Shown here one piece after another: positions 33,040-43,064 of a stretch of DNA of 64,000 bases; positions within the stretch are counted from its first letter, which is position 1; each line of letters starts with the position of its first letter. A program made the translations under genes and the position numbers. The stretch covers positions 62,001 to 126,000 of the forward strand of contig JANJTC010000004.1 in assembly GCA_024711325.1 (NCBI GenBank), in the 5' to 3' direction. Below the pieces are notes generated by a model, which was not told where the DNA came from, did not search any database, and saw only the letters and a list, made by a program, of their open reading frames with translations. Source of the stretch: Bacteriovoracaceae bacterium (GTDB lineage: Bacteria; Bdellovibrionota; Bacteriovoracia; Bacteriovoracales; Bacteriovoracaceae).

Positions 33040-34578
33040 ATGAAAGTTTTTAATTTAACAGGTACTAATTTAACTCTGGAAGACCTTGCCTTTATTGCCA
33101 AAGCAAAAACCGGTCAGGTCAAACTACAAATTGATCCGGAAGCTTTGAAGAAAATGCATCAATCACGGGAAGTCGTGATGAATATCGTAAAAAAAGGGAA
33201 ACCTGTTTATGGTATTAACACTGGGTTCGGTGCTCTGGCCTCCAAACAAATCGCAGTAGAAGATCTGGAACAACTTCAATACAACTTGATTCGTTCCCAT
33301 TGTACCGGTGTTGGTCGTCCATTCAGTCGGGAAGTTACCCGCGGGATCATGCTTGCCCGGGCCAATTGCCTGATTCAGGGATTCTCTGGGGTAACACCTG
33401 AAACGATTGCTCTTCTCCTGGATTTTATCAATCACGGTATTAACCCTGTCATTCCTGAAAAGGGATCGGTTGGTGCTTCGGGAGATCTCGCCCCTTTATC
33501 TCACATTGCTCTCGCCCTCATCGGTGAAGGTGAAGTTGAATATGAAGGCAAGATCATGAAGTCGGACTTTGCGATTCATCAAATCGGTCAAACGCCGGCC
33601 AAGCTTGGACCCAAGGACGGACTCGCTTTAATTAACGGAACTTCCGTTATGCTGGCATTGGGGACACTGGCACTAGTTGAGGCCAAGAAACTCATGAAAT
33701 TAGCTGACATTATTTCGTGCCTGACTCTGGATGCTGTTCGTGGAACATCTGCAGCTTTTGATGAACGCATTTCTATTTTAAAACCACAACCAGGGCAACT
33801 GGATGTGTCCCGCAATTTATTAAAACTCATTAAAGACTCCCAAATTGCTGTCTCCCATAAAGATGATGGCAAGGTTCAAGACCCTTATTCCCTTCGATGC
33901 ATTCCTCAGGTTCATGGGGCCTGCAGACAAACTCTTCGTCATACCGAAGAAGTGCTGAACATTGAACTTAATTCAGTCACAGATAACCCATTGGTGTTTG
34001 CTGACACTGGAGATGTTATTTCAGGCGGTAATTTCCATGGAGAGGCCCTGGCGCTTACCATGGATTATCTCGCGATGGGTTTATCCGAAATCTGTAACAT
34101 TGCTGAAAGAAGGGTTGAGAAGATGATGAATCCTCACTTCTCAGATCTGCCGGCATTTTTAACTAAGAACTCTGGTTTAAATTCAGGTCTCATGATTGCT
34201 CACGTGACCATGGCGGCCCTGGCATCTGAGAACAAATACCTTTGTCATCCGGCTTCGGTTGATTCAATTCCAACTTCAACAGATAAAGAAGATCACGTTT
34301 CGATGGGAGTGACTTCTGGTAGAAAACTTCTGGAAGTGGTCAGCAACGTTCAGTATGGTCTGGCGATTGAACTTCTTTGTAATACACAAGGAATTGAATT
34401 CTTGCGTCCGATGAAAACTTCTCCTGCCTTAGAGAAAGTAGTCACCCTGGTGAGAAAGCACGTTGAACCGATTGAAGATGACCGGACTTTCCATAAAGAT
34501 ATTGAAAATTTATCCAGGCTCATTCAAACCGAAGAAATTCTTCAGGAAGTTGAATCAGTCATTGGTACTTTGGCCTAA
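33040..34578 (+). CDS. hutH: histidine ammonia-lyase
   Basis: 512 residues. The active-site MIO group forms from Ala146-Ser147-Gly148 in GSVGASGDLAPLSH. Other family motifs are YGINTGFGALAS, QYNLIRSHCTG, QDPYSLRCIPQVHGA and GGNFHGEALA. It deaminates histidine to urocanate, the first step of histidine use as carbon and nitrogen source. First of hutH-hutU-hutI in tight order. Confidence 0.97.
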   Translation: MKVFNLTGTNLTLEDLAFIAKAKTGQVKLQIDPEALKKMHQSREVVMNIVKKGKPVYGINTGFGALASKQIAVEDLEQLQYNLIRSHCTGVGRPFSREVTRGIMLARANCLIQGFSGVTPETIALLLDFINHGINPVIPEKGSVGASGDLAPLSHIALALIGEGEVEYEGKIMKSDFAIHQIGQTPAKLGPKDGLALINGTSVMLALGTLALVEAKKLMKLADIISCLTLDAVRGTSAAFDERISILKPQPGQLDVSRNLLKLIKDSQIAVSHKDDGKVQDPYSLRCIPQVHGACRQTLRHTEEVLNIELNSVTDNPLVFADTGDVISGGNFHGEALALTMDYLAMGLSEICNIAERRVEKMMNPHFSDLPAFLTKNSGLNSGLMIAHVTMAALASENKYLCHPASVDSIPTSTDKEDHVSMGVTSGRKLLEVVSNVQYGLAIELLCNTQGIEFLRPMKTSPALEKVVTLVRKHVEPIEDDRTFHKDIENLSRLIQTEEILQEVESVIGTLA

Positions 34579-34587
34579 GGAGAACAT

Positions 34588-36246
34588 ATGTCGAATATAC
34601 CTCTTCCTCCTACGGGAGATAAACTTACTTGTAAGGGCTGGCATCAGGAAGCAGCTCTGCGCTGCCTTCTGAATAATCTTCATCCGGATGTTGCCGAAGA
34701 CAGAGATAATCTCATCGTTTACGGTGGTAATGGCCAGGCAGCTCGAAACCATAAAGCTTTGGATGATTTAATTCATTCACTTAAAAATCTTGAGAACAAC
34801 GAAACCTTGATCGTGCAATCCGGGAAACCGGTTGCTATTTTCCCCAGTAATCCGGAGGGGCCAAGAGTTCTGATAGCTAACTCAAATCTAGTTCCTAATT
34901 GGGCAAACTGGGATCATTTTAATAAATTAAAAGATGAAGGTCTGATGATGTATGGCCAGATGACTGCTGGTTCATGGATCTATATTGGTTCTCAGGGAAT
35001 TCTTCAGGGAACTTATGAAACATTCATGGCGGCTGCTCGTAAACACTACGGTGCCAGCGCCACTCTTAAAGGTAAACTTGTTTTAACCGGCGGGATAGGC
35101 GGAATGGGTGGGGCCCAACCGCTGGCAGTGAAAATGGCCGAAGGTGTTTGCCTTTGCTGTGACGTGGATCCAACCAGAATTGAGAAACGCTTAAAATCAA
35201 AATACCTTGATCTTTTGGCCAGTAGCTTTGATGAAGCGATTGAGATTGCCCTTAAGGCGAAGAATGCCGGGGAAGCACTTTCTGTGGGTGTAGTGGGCAA
35301 TGCCGCTGACTTCTTTAAGTATGTTTATGATAAGGGTATTCTTCCGGATCTAGTGACTGACCAAACCTCCGCTCATGATCCACTTAATGGTTACGTTCCT
35401 CATGGCATGACTCTAGAGGAAGCAGTTGCTCTTCGTTCAAAAGATCCTAAAAAATATACTGAACTCTCGTATCAAACCATGGGAGAGCACGTGAGATGGA
35501 TGCTAGCTTTCCAGAAAAAGGGTTCCCATGTTTTTGATTATGGAAATAACTTGCGTGCCGGTGCCGTCAAAGTTGGCGTGACTAACGCTTTTGATTTCCC
35601 TGGTTTTGTACCTGCCTACATTCGGCCCTTATTCTGCGAAGGCTCAGGCCCCTTCCGTTGGGTAGCGCTTTCAGGTGATCCGGATGATATCCGGGTAACG
35701 GATGAAGCTTTAAAAGAACTTTTTCCAGAAAATAAATCAATGATTAACTGGCTGGATAAGGCCGGAAAAATGATTCAGTTCCAAGGTCTTCCTTCTCGCA
35801 TTTGCTGGTTAAAATACGGCGACCGTGAAAAGGCCGCCCTCTTATTTAATCAACTGGTGCGTGAGAAAAAAGTTAAGGCCCCAATCGTCATCGGTCGTGA
35901 TCATCTGGACTGCGGTTCAGTAGCAAGCCCTAACCGTGAAACAGAGGCAATGAAAGATGGCTCAGACGCTGTATCCGACTGGCCACTACTAAATGCCATG
36001 ATCAACATCAACAATGGTGCGAGCTGGATTTCTCTTCATCACGGTGGTGGTGTGGGTATGGGTTTCTCGCAACATTCAGGTATGGTAATCGTTTGTGATG
36101 GAACACCAGAGATGGATAAACGTCTCTCCCGTGTTTTAAATTCGGATTCAGGTATGGGTATTGTTCGTCACGCTGATGCTGGCTACGATATCGCTCTGGA
36201 TATTGCTAAGAAGCCTGAAACTAAGATTAAATTTCCTTCTTTATAA
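34588..36246 (+). CDS. hutU: urocanate hydratase
   Basis: 552 residues, normal for the family. Motifs: [26 protein letters not shown], the NAD-binding [19 protein letters not shown] region, [13 protein letters not shown] and [17 protein letters not shown]. It converts urocanate to imidazolone propionate with tightly bound NAD+. AAGGAGAACAT precedes the ATG. Second hut gene, 9 bp after hutH. Confidence 0.97.
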   Translation: MSNIPLPPTGDKLTCKGWHQEAALRCLLNNLHPDVAEDRDNLIVYGGNGQAARNHKALDDLIHSLKNLENNETLIVQSGKPVAIFPSNPEGPRVLIANSNLVPNWANWDHFNKLKDEGLMMYGQMTAGSWIYIGSQGILQGTYETFMAAARKHYGASATLKGKLVLTGGIGGMGGAQPLAVKMAEGVCLCCDVDPTRIEKRLKSKYLDLLASSFDEAIEIALKAKNAGEALSVGVVGNAADFFKYVYDKGILPDLVTDQTSAHDPLNGYVPHGMTLEEAVALRSKDPKKYTELSYQTMGEHVRWMLAFQKKGSHVFDYGNNLRAGAVKVGVTNAFDFPGFVPAYIRPLFCEGSGPFRWVALSGDPDDIRVTDEALKELFPENKSMINWLDKAGKMIQFQGLPSRICWLKYGDREKAALLFNQLVREKKVKAPIVIGRDHLDCGSVASPNRETEAMKDGSDAVSDWPLLNAMININNGASWISLHHGGGVGMGFSQHSGMVIVCDGTPEMDKRLSRVLNSDSGMGIVRHADAGYDIALDIAKKPETKIKFPSL

Positions 36247-36254
36247 GGAATAAA

Positions 36255-37469
36255 ATGCTTAAAGCGTTAACTGATCTGAATGAAATTGTGACTATGAAAA
36301 GCGCCTATTCAAAAGATGGGCGCAATCTTCATCCTGATGATCTTTCCATCATTAAAAACGCTGCCATTGTTTACGACGAATCGAAAATTCTCTGGGTGGG
36401 GGAAACCTCCAAGCTACCAGAACAGTATAAAAATTTAGTTCAACGATTGCCCGGACATGTCCTTACTCCGGAAGTCGTTGATTCCCACACTCACATCGTT
36501 TTCGGGGGCGACCGTGCTCAGGAGTATGCTGATCGCTTAAACGGCATTAGTTATGAAGAAATTGCTAAGCGCGGAGGCGGTATTCTTTTTACCATGAAGC
36601 GAACCAACGAAGCTTCTTTGGAAGATTTATTCAATAGTGCTTGTGAGAGAATTGAACGTTTAAATTCCTATGGTGTGGGTTCAATCGAAATTAAATCTGG
36701 TTATGGACTCAATTTTGATCGGGAATTAGAAGTCTCACTTTTAATTGACCGCTTAAAGAAGAAGTATTCGCCACGCATTCAGATCTTTAATACTTATCTC
36801 GCGGCCCATGATGTACCTAAAAGTTTTTCTTCTTCAACTGAGTACTTAGAACAAGTCGTCCTACCTTTATTGGAAAAACTTGTTCCCTTGAGAGTCATTG
36901 ATGCTGTGGATATTTTTCATGAGAAAAATTATTTCAATGAACAAGACGTGGACTTACTTTTTTCCAGGGCCCAGTCACTGGGTATTGCGCGAAAGATTCA
37001 TGCCGATGAGCTGAATGATAATGCTGGTGCGGCCCTGGCAGTTAAGCACGGCGCCCTTTCGGCCGATCATCTGCTTAAAATTTCCAGTGATGGAATTAAA
37101 CTTCTGTCGCAAAATTCAACCGTTGCCACTCTACTACCAGGTACTGCTTTTTTTCTGGGCAAACCTCTCGCACCTGCCCGCGCTTTGTTAGATGCTGGCG
37201 CCAAAGTTGCCATCGCCTCTGATTACAACCCAGGTTCCTGTCACTGTGATAATGTGCTCTTAGTTGCCTCTATGGCGGCTGCGCAGTTAAAAATTAATCA
37301 GGCCGAACTTTGGGCAGGAATAACTTTAAATGCCAGTGCGGCATTGGGATTTAAAAACCAAGGTGTAATCACAGCTGGCATGAAGCCTCGCTTCTCGCTG
37401 TTTAAAACGGAAAGCCTTTCACACATTACTTATAACTGGGGAAGAAATTTCGCGGTTAGTTTGCCTTAA
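36255..37469 (+). CDS. hutI: imidazolonepropionase
   Basis: 404 residues, amidohydrolase fold. Metal-binding VDSHTHIVFGGDRAQEY, KRGGGILFT, EIKSGYGL, IHADEL and SDYNPGSCH are all present. It opens imidazolone propionate to N-formimino-glutamate. No hutG, hutF or ftcD follows, so the last step must be encoded elsewhere. Its end overlaps the convergent thioredoxin-like gene by 14 bp. Confidence 0.97.
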   Translation: MLKALTDLNEIVTMKSAYSKDGRNLHPDDLSIIKNAAIVYDESKILWVGETSKLPEQYKNLVQRLPGHVLTPEVVDSHTHIVFGGDRAQEYADRLNGISYEEIAKRGGGILFTMKRTNEASLEDLFNSACERIERLNSYGVGSIEIKSGYGLNFDRELEVSLLIDRLKKKYSPRIQIFNTYLAAHDVPKSFSSSTEYLEQVVLPLLEKLVPLRVIDAVDIFHEKNYFNEQDVDLLFSRAQSLGIARKIHADELNDNAGAALAVKHGALSADHLLKISSDGIKLLSQNSTVATLLPGTAFFLGKPLAPARALLDAGAKVAIASDYNPGSCHCDNVLLVASMAAAQLKINQAELWAGITLNASAALGFKNQGVITAGMKPRFSLFKTESLSHITYNWGRNFAVSLP

Positions 37470-38013
37470 GCGATTGCTCAATCATAGATAGAAATTCTGA
37501 ATCCATAAAATTATGAATCCGCTTACTGAGGTAAATGACTTTGCCTTTATGATAAACAATCGATACTGGATAAGTTCGAATTAAAAACTTCTCGGCAACA
37601 CGTTCATGGGGATCTTCGACTGATTCAAAATTTAATTTGTATTTGGCTTCGGTCTTTTTAATTAATTCACCCGGATTGTCGGTATCACCGTTAATACCGA
37701 TAACCTTAACTTTTCCCTTATATTTCTCCTGAAACTCCACCAAGCTGGGAAATTCCTTAAGACAGGGAATGCACCAGGATGCCCAGAAATTCAGGACAAT
37801 AATGGGTGTTGGATCGTTCTTGAGTTCAATAGTCGTATTTTTTGTTGTTGTTAAATTAAGCGTTTGGAAATTTGTCTCGAAAAGGGAGTGTTTTTGTTTA
37901 TCTTCTGAGACCAATTCCGCGTTAGAATTGAAAGCATCCCAAAGGATTTGAGTGGAAAGAAATCCACTAAAGGCCATAATAAAGAGAATAACGGGAATGA
38001 GTTTTCTTTTCAT
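37456..38013 (-). CDS. TlpA/ResA-like thioredoxin-fold protein
   Basis: 185 residues. N-terminal hydrophobic segment LIPVILFIMAFSGFL (signal anchor), then a thioredoxin fold with active site WASWCIPC (Cys81, Cys84), VIGINGDTDNPGELI and a cis-Pro region RTYPVSIVY. Such membrane-anchored thioredoxins reduce disulfides in the periplasm, often for cytochrome c maturation; no cytochrome genes are nearby, so the partner is unknown. Confidence 0.9.
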   Translation of the reverse strand: MKRKLIPVILFIMAFSGFLSTQILWDAFNSNAELVSEDKQKHSLFETNFQTLNLTTTKNTTIELKNDPTPIIVLNFWASWCIPCLKEFPSLVEFQEKYKGKVKVIGINGDTDNPGELIKKTEAKYKLNFESVEDPHERVAEKFLIRTYPVSIVYHKGKVIYLSKRIHNFMDSEFLSMIEQSLKAN

Positions 38014-38034
38014 TGTGACCTCAATTTACCCCAT

Positions 38035-38268
38035 ATGGATAGATTTATGAAGCCCTGGAAGTTGCTACCATATCACAAAGTAAAAAAAACGCTGGGGCAG
38101 CGTGGTCAATCGATTGTGGAGTTTGTTCTTCTGCTGGCCGTTATTACCGGGCTATCTTACGGCTTTGTCGCAGTCATGAATAAAAATGTAGCGCGATATT
38201 GGGAATATTCTGCCAATCTAATATTAAATGATAAACCAGGTGGCCCTAAGGCCGTATCCCTGGATTAA
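38035..38268 (+). CDS. Flp/TadE-like small membrane protein
   Basis: About 77 residues from the ATG at 38035, or 73 from 38047; the frame is open upstream but would overlap the start of the divergent thioredoxin gene. The motif RGQSIVEFVLLLAVITGLSYG resembles class III prepilin or Flp/TadE signals: Gly before the cut, Glu at +5, then a hydrophobic helix. A short hydrophilic tail follows. It could be a pilin-like subunit processed by a TadV-type peptidase, but no tad or pil genes adjoin. It precedes glpK by 25 bp. Confidence 0.65.
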   Translation: MDRFMKPWKLLPYHKVKKTLGQRGQSIVEFVLLLAVITGLSYGFVAVMNKNVARYWEYSANLILNDKPGGPKAVSLD

Positions 38269-38293
38269 TAATTTTTGAATTAAGGACAGATTC

Positions 38294-39772
38294 ATGAATT
38301 TTTTATTGGCAATTGACCAAGGCACGACAGGCACGACTTCTTTACTGATAGATGCCAAAACTCTTCAAATTATCGACAAAGAAAAATCTGATTACCGCCA
38401 AATATATCCCAAGCCTTCATGGGTTGAACATAATCTGGATGACATTTGGGAATCAGTTTCTATATCTGTAGGAGCTGTTCTCAAACGGGCCAAGGCCGAT
38501 CCGAAAAACATAATCGCCATTGGCATTACGAACCAACGTGAGACCACTTGTGCCTATGATAAAAAAGGTAAACCCCTTCATCATGCCATAGTCTGGCAGG
38601 ACCGCAGGACTGCCGCCTATTGTGAGGCCAATGCTGAAGCCTATAATCAGGTCTGTCGTAAAAAAACCGGACTTCCCCTTGATCCCTACTTCTCGGGCTC
38701 GAAAATGCGCTGGTTCTTGGACCATGTCCCTGCGGTAAAAGTAGCGGCCGATAGAAAGGACCTATGTCTGTCCACAATTGATACTTTTCTGGTTCACCGT
38801 CTGACGGATGGAAAAAGCTTTGTCACGGAAGCTTCAAACGCTTCTCGCACAATGCTTATGAATCTGGAAACATTTAACTGGGATAATGAACTTCTGAATT
38901 TCTTCGGGATTTCAAAAGATTTTCTACCTGAGATCCGTGAGTCATTTACCAATTTTGGAGAAACTCGCAATGCTGGTATTCTGCCAGATGGAATTCCAAT
39001 TCTTTCCATCTTGGGTGACCAACAGGCCGCCCTCTTTGGTCAGGCCTGCGTCCGCGTGGGTGACATCAAATCAACTTATGGAACAGGTGCTTTTCTATTG
39101 TTAAATACTGGCAATAAACTCATTCATTCCACCACCGGACTTCTTTCCACTGCCGCTTATTCATTTCGGGGTCACAAAGTTTATGCGCTGGAAGGTTCGG
39201 CCTATATTGCCGGAGCTGCCGTTCAGTGGTTACGGGATAATTTGAAATCTATTAAATCATCTCCTGAAGTTTCAGAACTTGCGGAACAAGTAACTGATCT
39301 CTCAGAGATGGAGAATGTTTTGTTTCTGCCGTTTTTTACCGGAATTGGAACTCCTTATTGGAACTCCCATGCCAAGGCCGCCATTGTAGGACTCACTCGT
39401 GACACTCATAATGGTCACATCGCCCGCGCTTGTCTTGAAGGCATAGCACTTTCGCTTAATGATTCGGTTTCTAGCTTTAAAAAAGATTTTCCTCAGCTCA
39501 ATGATATCCGAGTTGACGGAGGAGCTGCCGCCAACGATATCCTGATGCAAATGCAGGCCAACTTCTCACAGAAAACAATTCTTAGACCTCAGGTAATTGA
39601 TACCACGGCATTTGGTGTGGCAGTTGGTTGTTTAGTGGGTCGTGGAGAAATCAGCATTGAAGATATGGGTAAATACTGGAAGCTTGAAAAAGAGTTCACC
39701 CCCCAGAAGAATGCTTACTATTCAAATAAAAAGGCCCTGTGGGATGAGACGATAAAACGTCTTTATCTTTAA
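38294..39772 (+). CDS. glpK: glycerol kinase
   Basis: 492 residues, FGGY family. Motifs: AIDQGTTGTTSLLID, GITNQRETTCAYD, WQDRRTA, DQQAALFGQACVRVGDIKSTYGTGAF (with breaks) and DGGAAANDILMQMQA. It phosphorylates glycerol to glycerol 3-phosphate for lipid synthesis or catabolism. TAAGGACAG precedes the ATG. No glpF or glpD adjoins. It converges on radA with 4 bp between. Confidence 0.96.
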   Translation: MNFLLAIDQGTTGTTSLLIDAKTLQIIDKEKSDYRQIYPKPSWVEHNLDDIWESVSISVGAVLKRAKADPKNIIAIGITNQRETTCAYDKKGKPLHHAIVWQDRRTAAYCEANAEAYNQVCRKKTGLPLDPYFSGSKMRWFLDHVPAVKVAADRKDLCLSTIDTFLVHRLTDGKSFVTEASNASRTMLMNLETFNWDNELLNFFGISKDFLPEIRESFTNFGETRNAGILPDGIPILSILGDQQAALFGQACVRVGDIKSTYGTGAFLLLNTGNKLIHSTTGLLSTAAYSFRGHKVYALEGSAYIAGAAVQWLRDNLKSIKSSPEVSELAEQVTDLSEMENVLFLPFFTGIGTPYWNSHAKAAIVGLTRDTHNGHIARACLEGIALSLNDSVSSFKKDFPQLNDIRVDGGAAANDILMQMQANFSQKTILRPQVIDTTAFGVAVGCLVGRGEISIEDMGKYWKLEKEFTPQKNAYYSNKKALWDETIKRLYL

Positions 39773-39776
39773 ATTG

Positions 39777-41147
39777 CTATTTAAACAGCAGCCCTTTTAA
39801 TTCACTCGCCTTACTGATGCCAATCAGTTCGAGCTTGTACTTACCTTTTAAATCATCTGCTATGCGCTTAGAGGTAATCACACGCTTGTAGTTCATCTGC
39901 GCGATTTCTTTAAGCCTCATTTCCATCATTGGGACAGAACGCACTTCACCAGTCAGTCCTACTTCTCCCAGGAAAATCGTATCGCTTGAAATAGCAGTCT
40001 GATAATAAGAACTCAAAAGGGAAGCAATCACCGAGAGATCGTTTTCGCGGGAAGATAATTTCATACCTCCCACCACATTGACGTAGATATCATTATAGGA
40101 AAGGGGAATGCCTAAATACTTATCTATGACCGCTACTAAAAGTGCTACTCGATTGGAGTCAAGTCCCTGGGTCGTACGACGACCGACAGCGAATTTATTT
40201 TCAACCACCAGGGCCTGGATTTCCACAAAAAGAGAGCGCGTGCCTTCTAAAATACATGTCAGTGAACGGCCAAAGGATCCAGGTAGAGATTGTTCCAAAA
40301 AATACTGAGAAGGATTTTTAATTTCTACTAAGCCTTTTTCCTGCATTTCAAAAATGCCGACTTCATTGGTGTTTCCAAAACGATTCTTCATCACCCGAAG
40401 CATGCGGTATTGACCAAGTTGATCACCTTCAAAATAAATAACTGTATCCACCATGTGTTCCAATATCTTAGGACCCGCAATCTGTCCCTCTTTGGTCACG
40501 TGGCCAATAATAAAACAGGTTAAATCATAGGCCTTGGCATAGTTCATTAACTCATAGGTGACTTCACGAATTTGAGTCAAGGTGCCGGCGGCAGAATCAA
40601 TCTGGTTAGAATGAGTTGTTTGAATCGAGTCCAAAACCAGAAATTTGGGTTTTAATTCTTTAACTTGTTCCAACACTTTCTGCCACGAGCTTTCATTGTA
40701 AATGTAAAAACCCTTGTTATTAACACCCAGACGTTTTGAACGTTGAGCAACTTGAGATTCGGACTCTTCACCACTGACGTATAAAATACGTTCATCACTA
40801 TATTCGTTAAGGAGTTTTCCACATACATCCATTAACAATGTGGATTTTCCAATGCCGGGTTCACCACCAATCAGGGTAAGTGAACCAATGGTGACTCCAC
40901 CACCCATAACCCGGTCAAATTCTCCCAGTTTCGTATAGTATCGATGAACATTTTCATGCTCAACCTCGTCAATGGTTTTGGGACGGCTTTCCCTGCCGGA
41001 AATCGATTTAGGCGCGGCCTTACTGGGCTTAAAAGTTTCTTCTTCTGAAAATGAATTCCACTGATTACAATCGGGACACTTCCCTAACCATTTGGCAGAT
41101 TTGTAGCCGCATTCCTGGCAGGTGAAAACCGTTTTAATTTTGGCCAT
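39777..41147 (-). CDS. radA: DNA repair protein RadA
   Basis: 456 residues from the ATG at 41147, preceded by TGAGGGAT; an upstream TTG is less likely. The N-terminal zinc finger has CQECG...CPDCNQW. The RecA-like core has GGEPGIGKSTLL, and the family KNRFG motif is in MKNRFGNTNEVGIF. The C-terminal Lon-protease-like domain includes GEVGLTGEVRSV. RadA processes recombination intermediates and drives branch migration. It starts just past the end of ligA, so two repair genes are together. Confidence 0.97.
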   Translation of the reverse strand: MAKIKTVFTCQECGYKSAKWLGKCPDCNQWNSFSEEETFKPSKAAPKSISGRESRPKTIDEVEHENVHRYYTKLGEFDRVMGGGVTIGSLTLIGGEPGIGKSTLLMDVCGKLLNEYSDERILYVSGEESESQVAQRSKRLGVNNKGFYIYNESSWQKVLEQVKELKPKFLVLDSIQTTHSNQIDSAAGTLTQIREVTYELMNYAKAYDLTCFIIGHVTKEGQIAGPKILEHMVDTVIYFEGDQLGQYRMLRVMKNRFGNTNEVGIFEMQEKGLVEIKNPSQYFLEQSLPGSFGRSLTCILEGTRSLFVEIQALVVENKFAVGRRTTQGLDSNRVALLVAVIDKYLGIPLSYNDIYVNVVGGMKLSSRENDLSVIASLLSSYYQTAISSDTIFLGEVGLTGEVRSVPMMEMRLKEIAQMNYKRVITSKRIADDLKGKYKLELIGISKASELKGLLFK

Positions 41148-41148
41148 T

Positions 41149-43041
41149 TTATCCCTCAATCATTTTCATTAATTGTTCTTCAGTAATAATAGGAATACCT
41201 AGAGTTTGGGCCTTAACATATTTACTGGAACCACTATCGACTTCATTGGTAACAAGGAAGTTCAGATTTTTAGAAACACCTGCAATCACACCACCATTCA
41301 TCTTAATTATCTTCTCTACTTGAGGTCTAGGTTGACTGAGTTCTCCCGTGATACAGAATTTGAAACCACTCAGAGGTCCTTCACCAGTGACAACTTCATC
41401 GGCGCGAACCGTTACTCCGACACTTAACAATTCTTCAATCAAAGGCTTCTTCTTATCTAATGAAGCCAGGATGGATTGCGAAGATTTCTCAGCAAAACCT
41501 TCAATCTGTAACATCTTATCTAGCGTAAGTTCAAGGATCTTCTCCAGCGTATTGTATCCTTGAGCAATGATTTTTTCACTTTTGGTGATTGAGACACCTT
41601 CCACTCCAATGGCAGAAATGAATTGAGCAAGATTTTGATGTTTTGTTTTTTGAATATTCTCATACATCTTGGTTGCGAGTTTTTCTTTCACTTTTTCCAG
41701 TAACATGAAATCTTCTTGCTTTAAGCGGTAAAGATCAGGAATGCCTTCCACTAAACCTTTATTGATCATTTCATCCAGACGCTTATCTGAAACATCATCA
41801 ATGCCTGCTTTATGCACATAATTTAGAATTTCTTCTTTGATTTTGGCCGGACAAGTTTCATTTTCACAGAAAAGCCAGATATCCTCGATCTTTAGCTCTG
41901 ATTGGCAACTGGGACAATTCTTTGGATAAATAAATTCATTTTCCGAATGTTCCACTACCCCTAAAAACTTGGGAATCACTTCTCCCGAACGAACGATTTC
42001 AATTTTATCGCCGGATTTTAAATGGAAGTTTTGAACCATTCCAAAGTTATGCAGAGTCACCCTGCCAATCATAGCCCCGGATAACTCAGTAGGTTCTATT
42101 AAGGCAACAGGAGTCAGGGTTCCGTTACGAGAAACGCCCCACTCAATTGAATTAATCTTTGCGACCTTCGTTTCGCCCTGAAACTTGAAAGCGATCTTGT
42201 AACGAGGGTGATGACTTGTTTCCCCCAACTCTTCGTGTAGTTTTAGATCATCATAAACAAACACCAGGCCATCAATCAGATAGTCACCACAAGACATAAA
42301 TTCTTTAGCTTCTGCGATTCGGTCTTTGATGCCTTTGCCGCTCTTGTGAACCTGATAATCGGGTGTGATAAACCCAAAGCTCTTTAACTCTTCCAGTTTC
42401 TGATGTTCTTGTTTAAATTTCTCTTCACTAATCACATCAAAGGCCTGAAAACTTAAATGCCGGCAAAGTTGAATGTTTTCTTTTCGGCCCAACAGCCCGG
42501 CCACAATATTACGTTGAGAGGTGGGAGTTTCCAAATTTAAGCTTTGCATTTCTTTGGATAAAACAAAGAAATTTTTCTCAATACAATAAACCTCACCTCT
42601 GACTTCGAGGCTTAAATTACCGGGAATGTGTTTCGGGATATCGGGAATGAAGACGGCTTTTTTAGTGATATTTTCACCAAATTGTCCGTCTCCTCGGGTC
42701 TTGGCGGTTACCAGATGACCATTCTCGTAAATGAGGGAACAGCTTGATCCATCAATTTTAAACACCGACAGGACATCTTGTTTATCGGCCCACTTGGTCA
42801 GGTCTTTTTCTTCGTAGGTTTTATCCAGTGAGAGCATCTTTCTTTGATGCTCAACCTTACTCAAGGCTTCAGTCTGCTTAAAACCAACTAATTGAAGTAC
42901 TGGATTTTGTGGATCCAACTTTTTTAATTCTTCTTCTAATTGATCGTATTTTTCATCAGAGATCTCGGCATGGCCGAGATAATAGCGTTCTTTGTGGTGA
43001 AGGATAAGTTTTTCGAGTTCGTGAATTCTCTTTGTTCTCAT
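41149..43041 (-). CDS. ligA: NAD-dependent DNA ligase
   Basis: 630 residues, slightly shorter than the E. coli enzyme. Domain order: Ia (HHKERYYLGHAEISDEKYDQL), adenylation domain with active-site Lys95 in KIDGSS, LEVRGEVYC, OB fold (GVSRNGTLTPVALIEP), four-Cys zinc finger (CPSC...CENETCPAKI), helix-hairpin-helix and C-terminal BRCT (GFKFCITGELSQPR). It seals nicks in replication and repair. Confidence 0.97.
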   Translation of the reverse strand: MRTKRIHELEKLILHHKERYYLGHAEISDEKYDQLEEELKKLDPQNPVLQLVGFKQTEALSKVEHQRKMLSLDKTYEEKDLTKWADKQDVLSVFKIDGSSCSLIYENGHLVTAKTRGDGQFGENITKKAVFIPDIPKHIPGNLSLEVRGEVYCIEKNFFVLSKEMQSLNLETPTSQRNIVAGLLGRKENIQLCRHLSFQAFDVISEEKFKQEHQKLEELKSFGFITPDYQVHKSGKGIKDRIAEAKEFMSCGDYLIDGLVFVYDDLKLHEELGETSHHPRYKIAFKFQGETKVAKINSIEWGVSRNGTLTPVALIEPTELSGAMIGRVTLHNFGMVQNFHLKSGDKIEIVRSGEVIPKFLGVVEHSENEFIYPKNCPSCQSELKIEDIWLFCENETCPAKIKEEILNYVHKAGIDDVSDKRLDEMINKGLVEGIPDLYRLKQEDFMLLEKVKEKLATKMYENIQKTKHQNLAQFISAIGVEGVSITKSEKIIAQGYNTLEKILELTLDKMLQIEGFAEKSSQSILASLDKKKPLIEELLSVGVTVRADEVVTGEGPLSGFKFCITGELSQPRPQVEKIIKMNGGVIAGVSKNLNFLVTNEVDSGSSKYVKAQTLGIPIITEEQLMKMIEG

Positions 43042-43064
43042 CCTTCATATTTAGCATTTTTATT

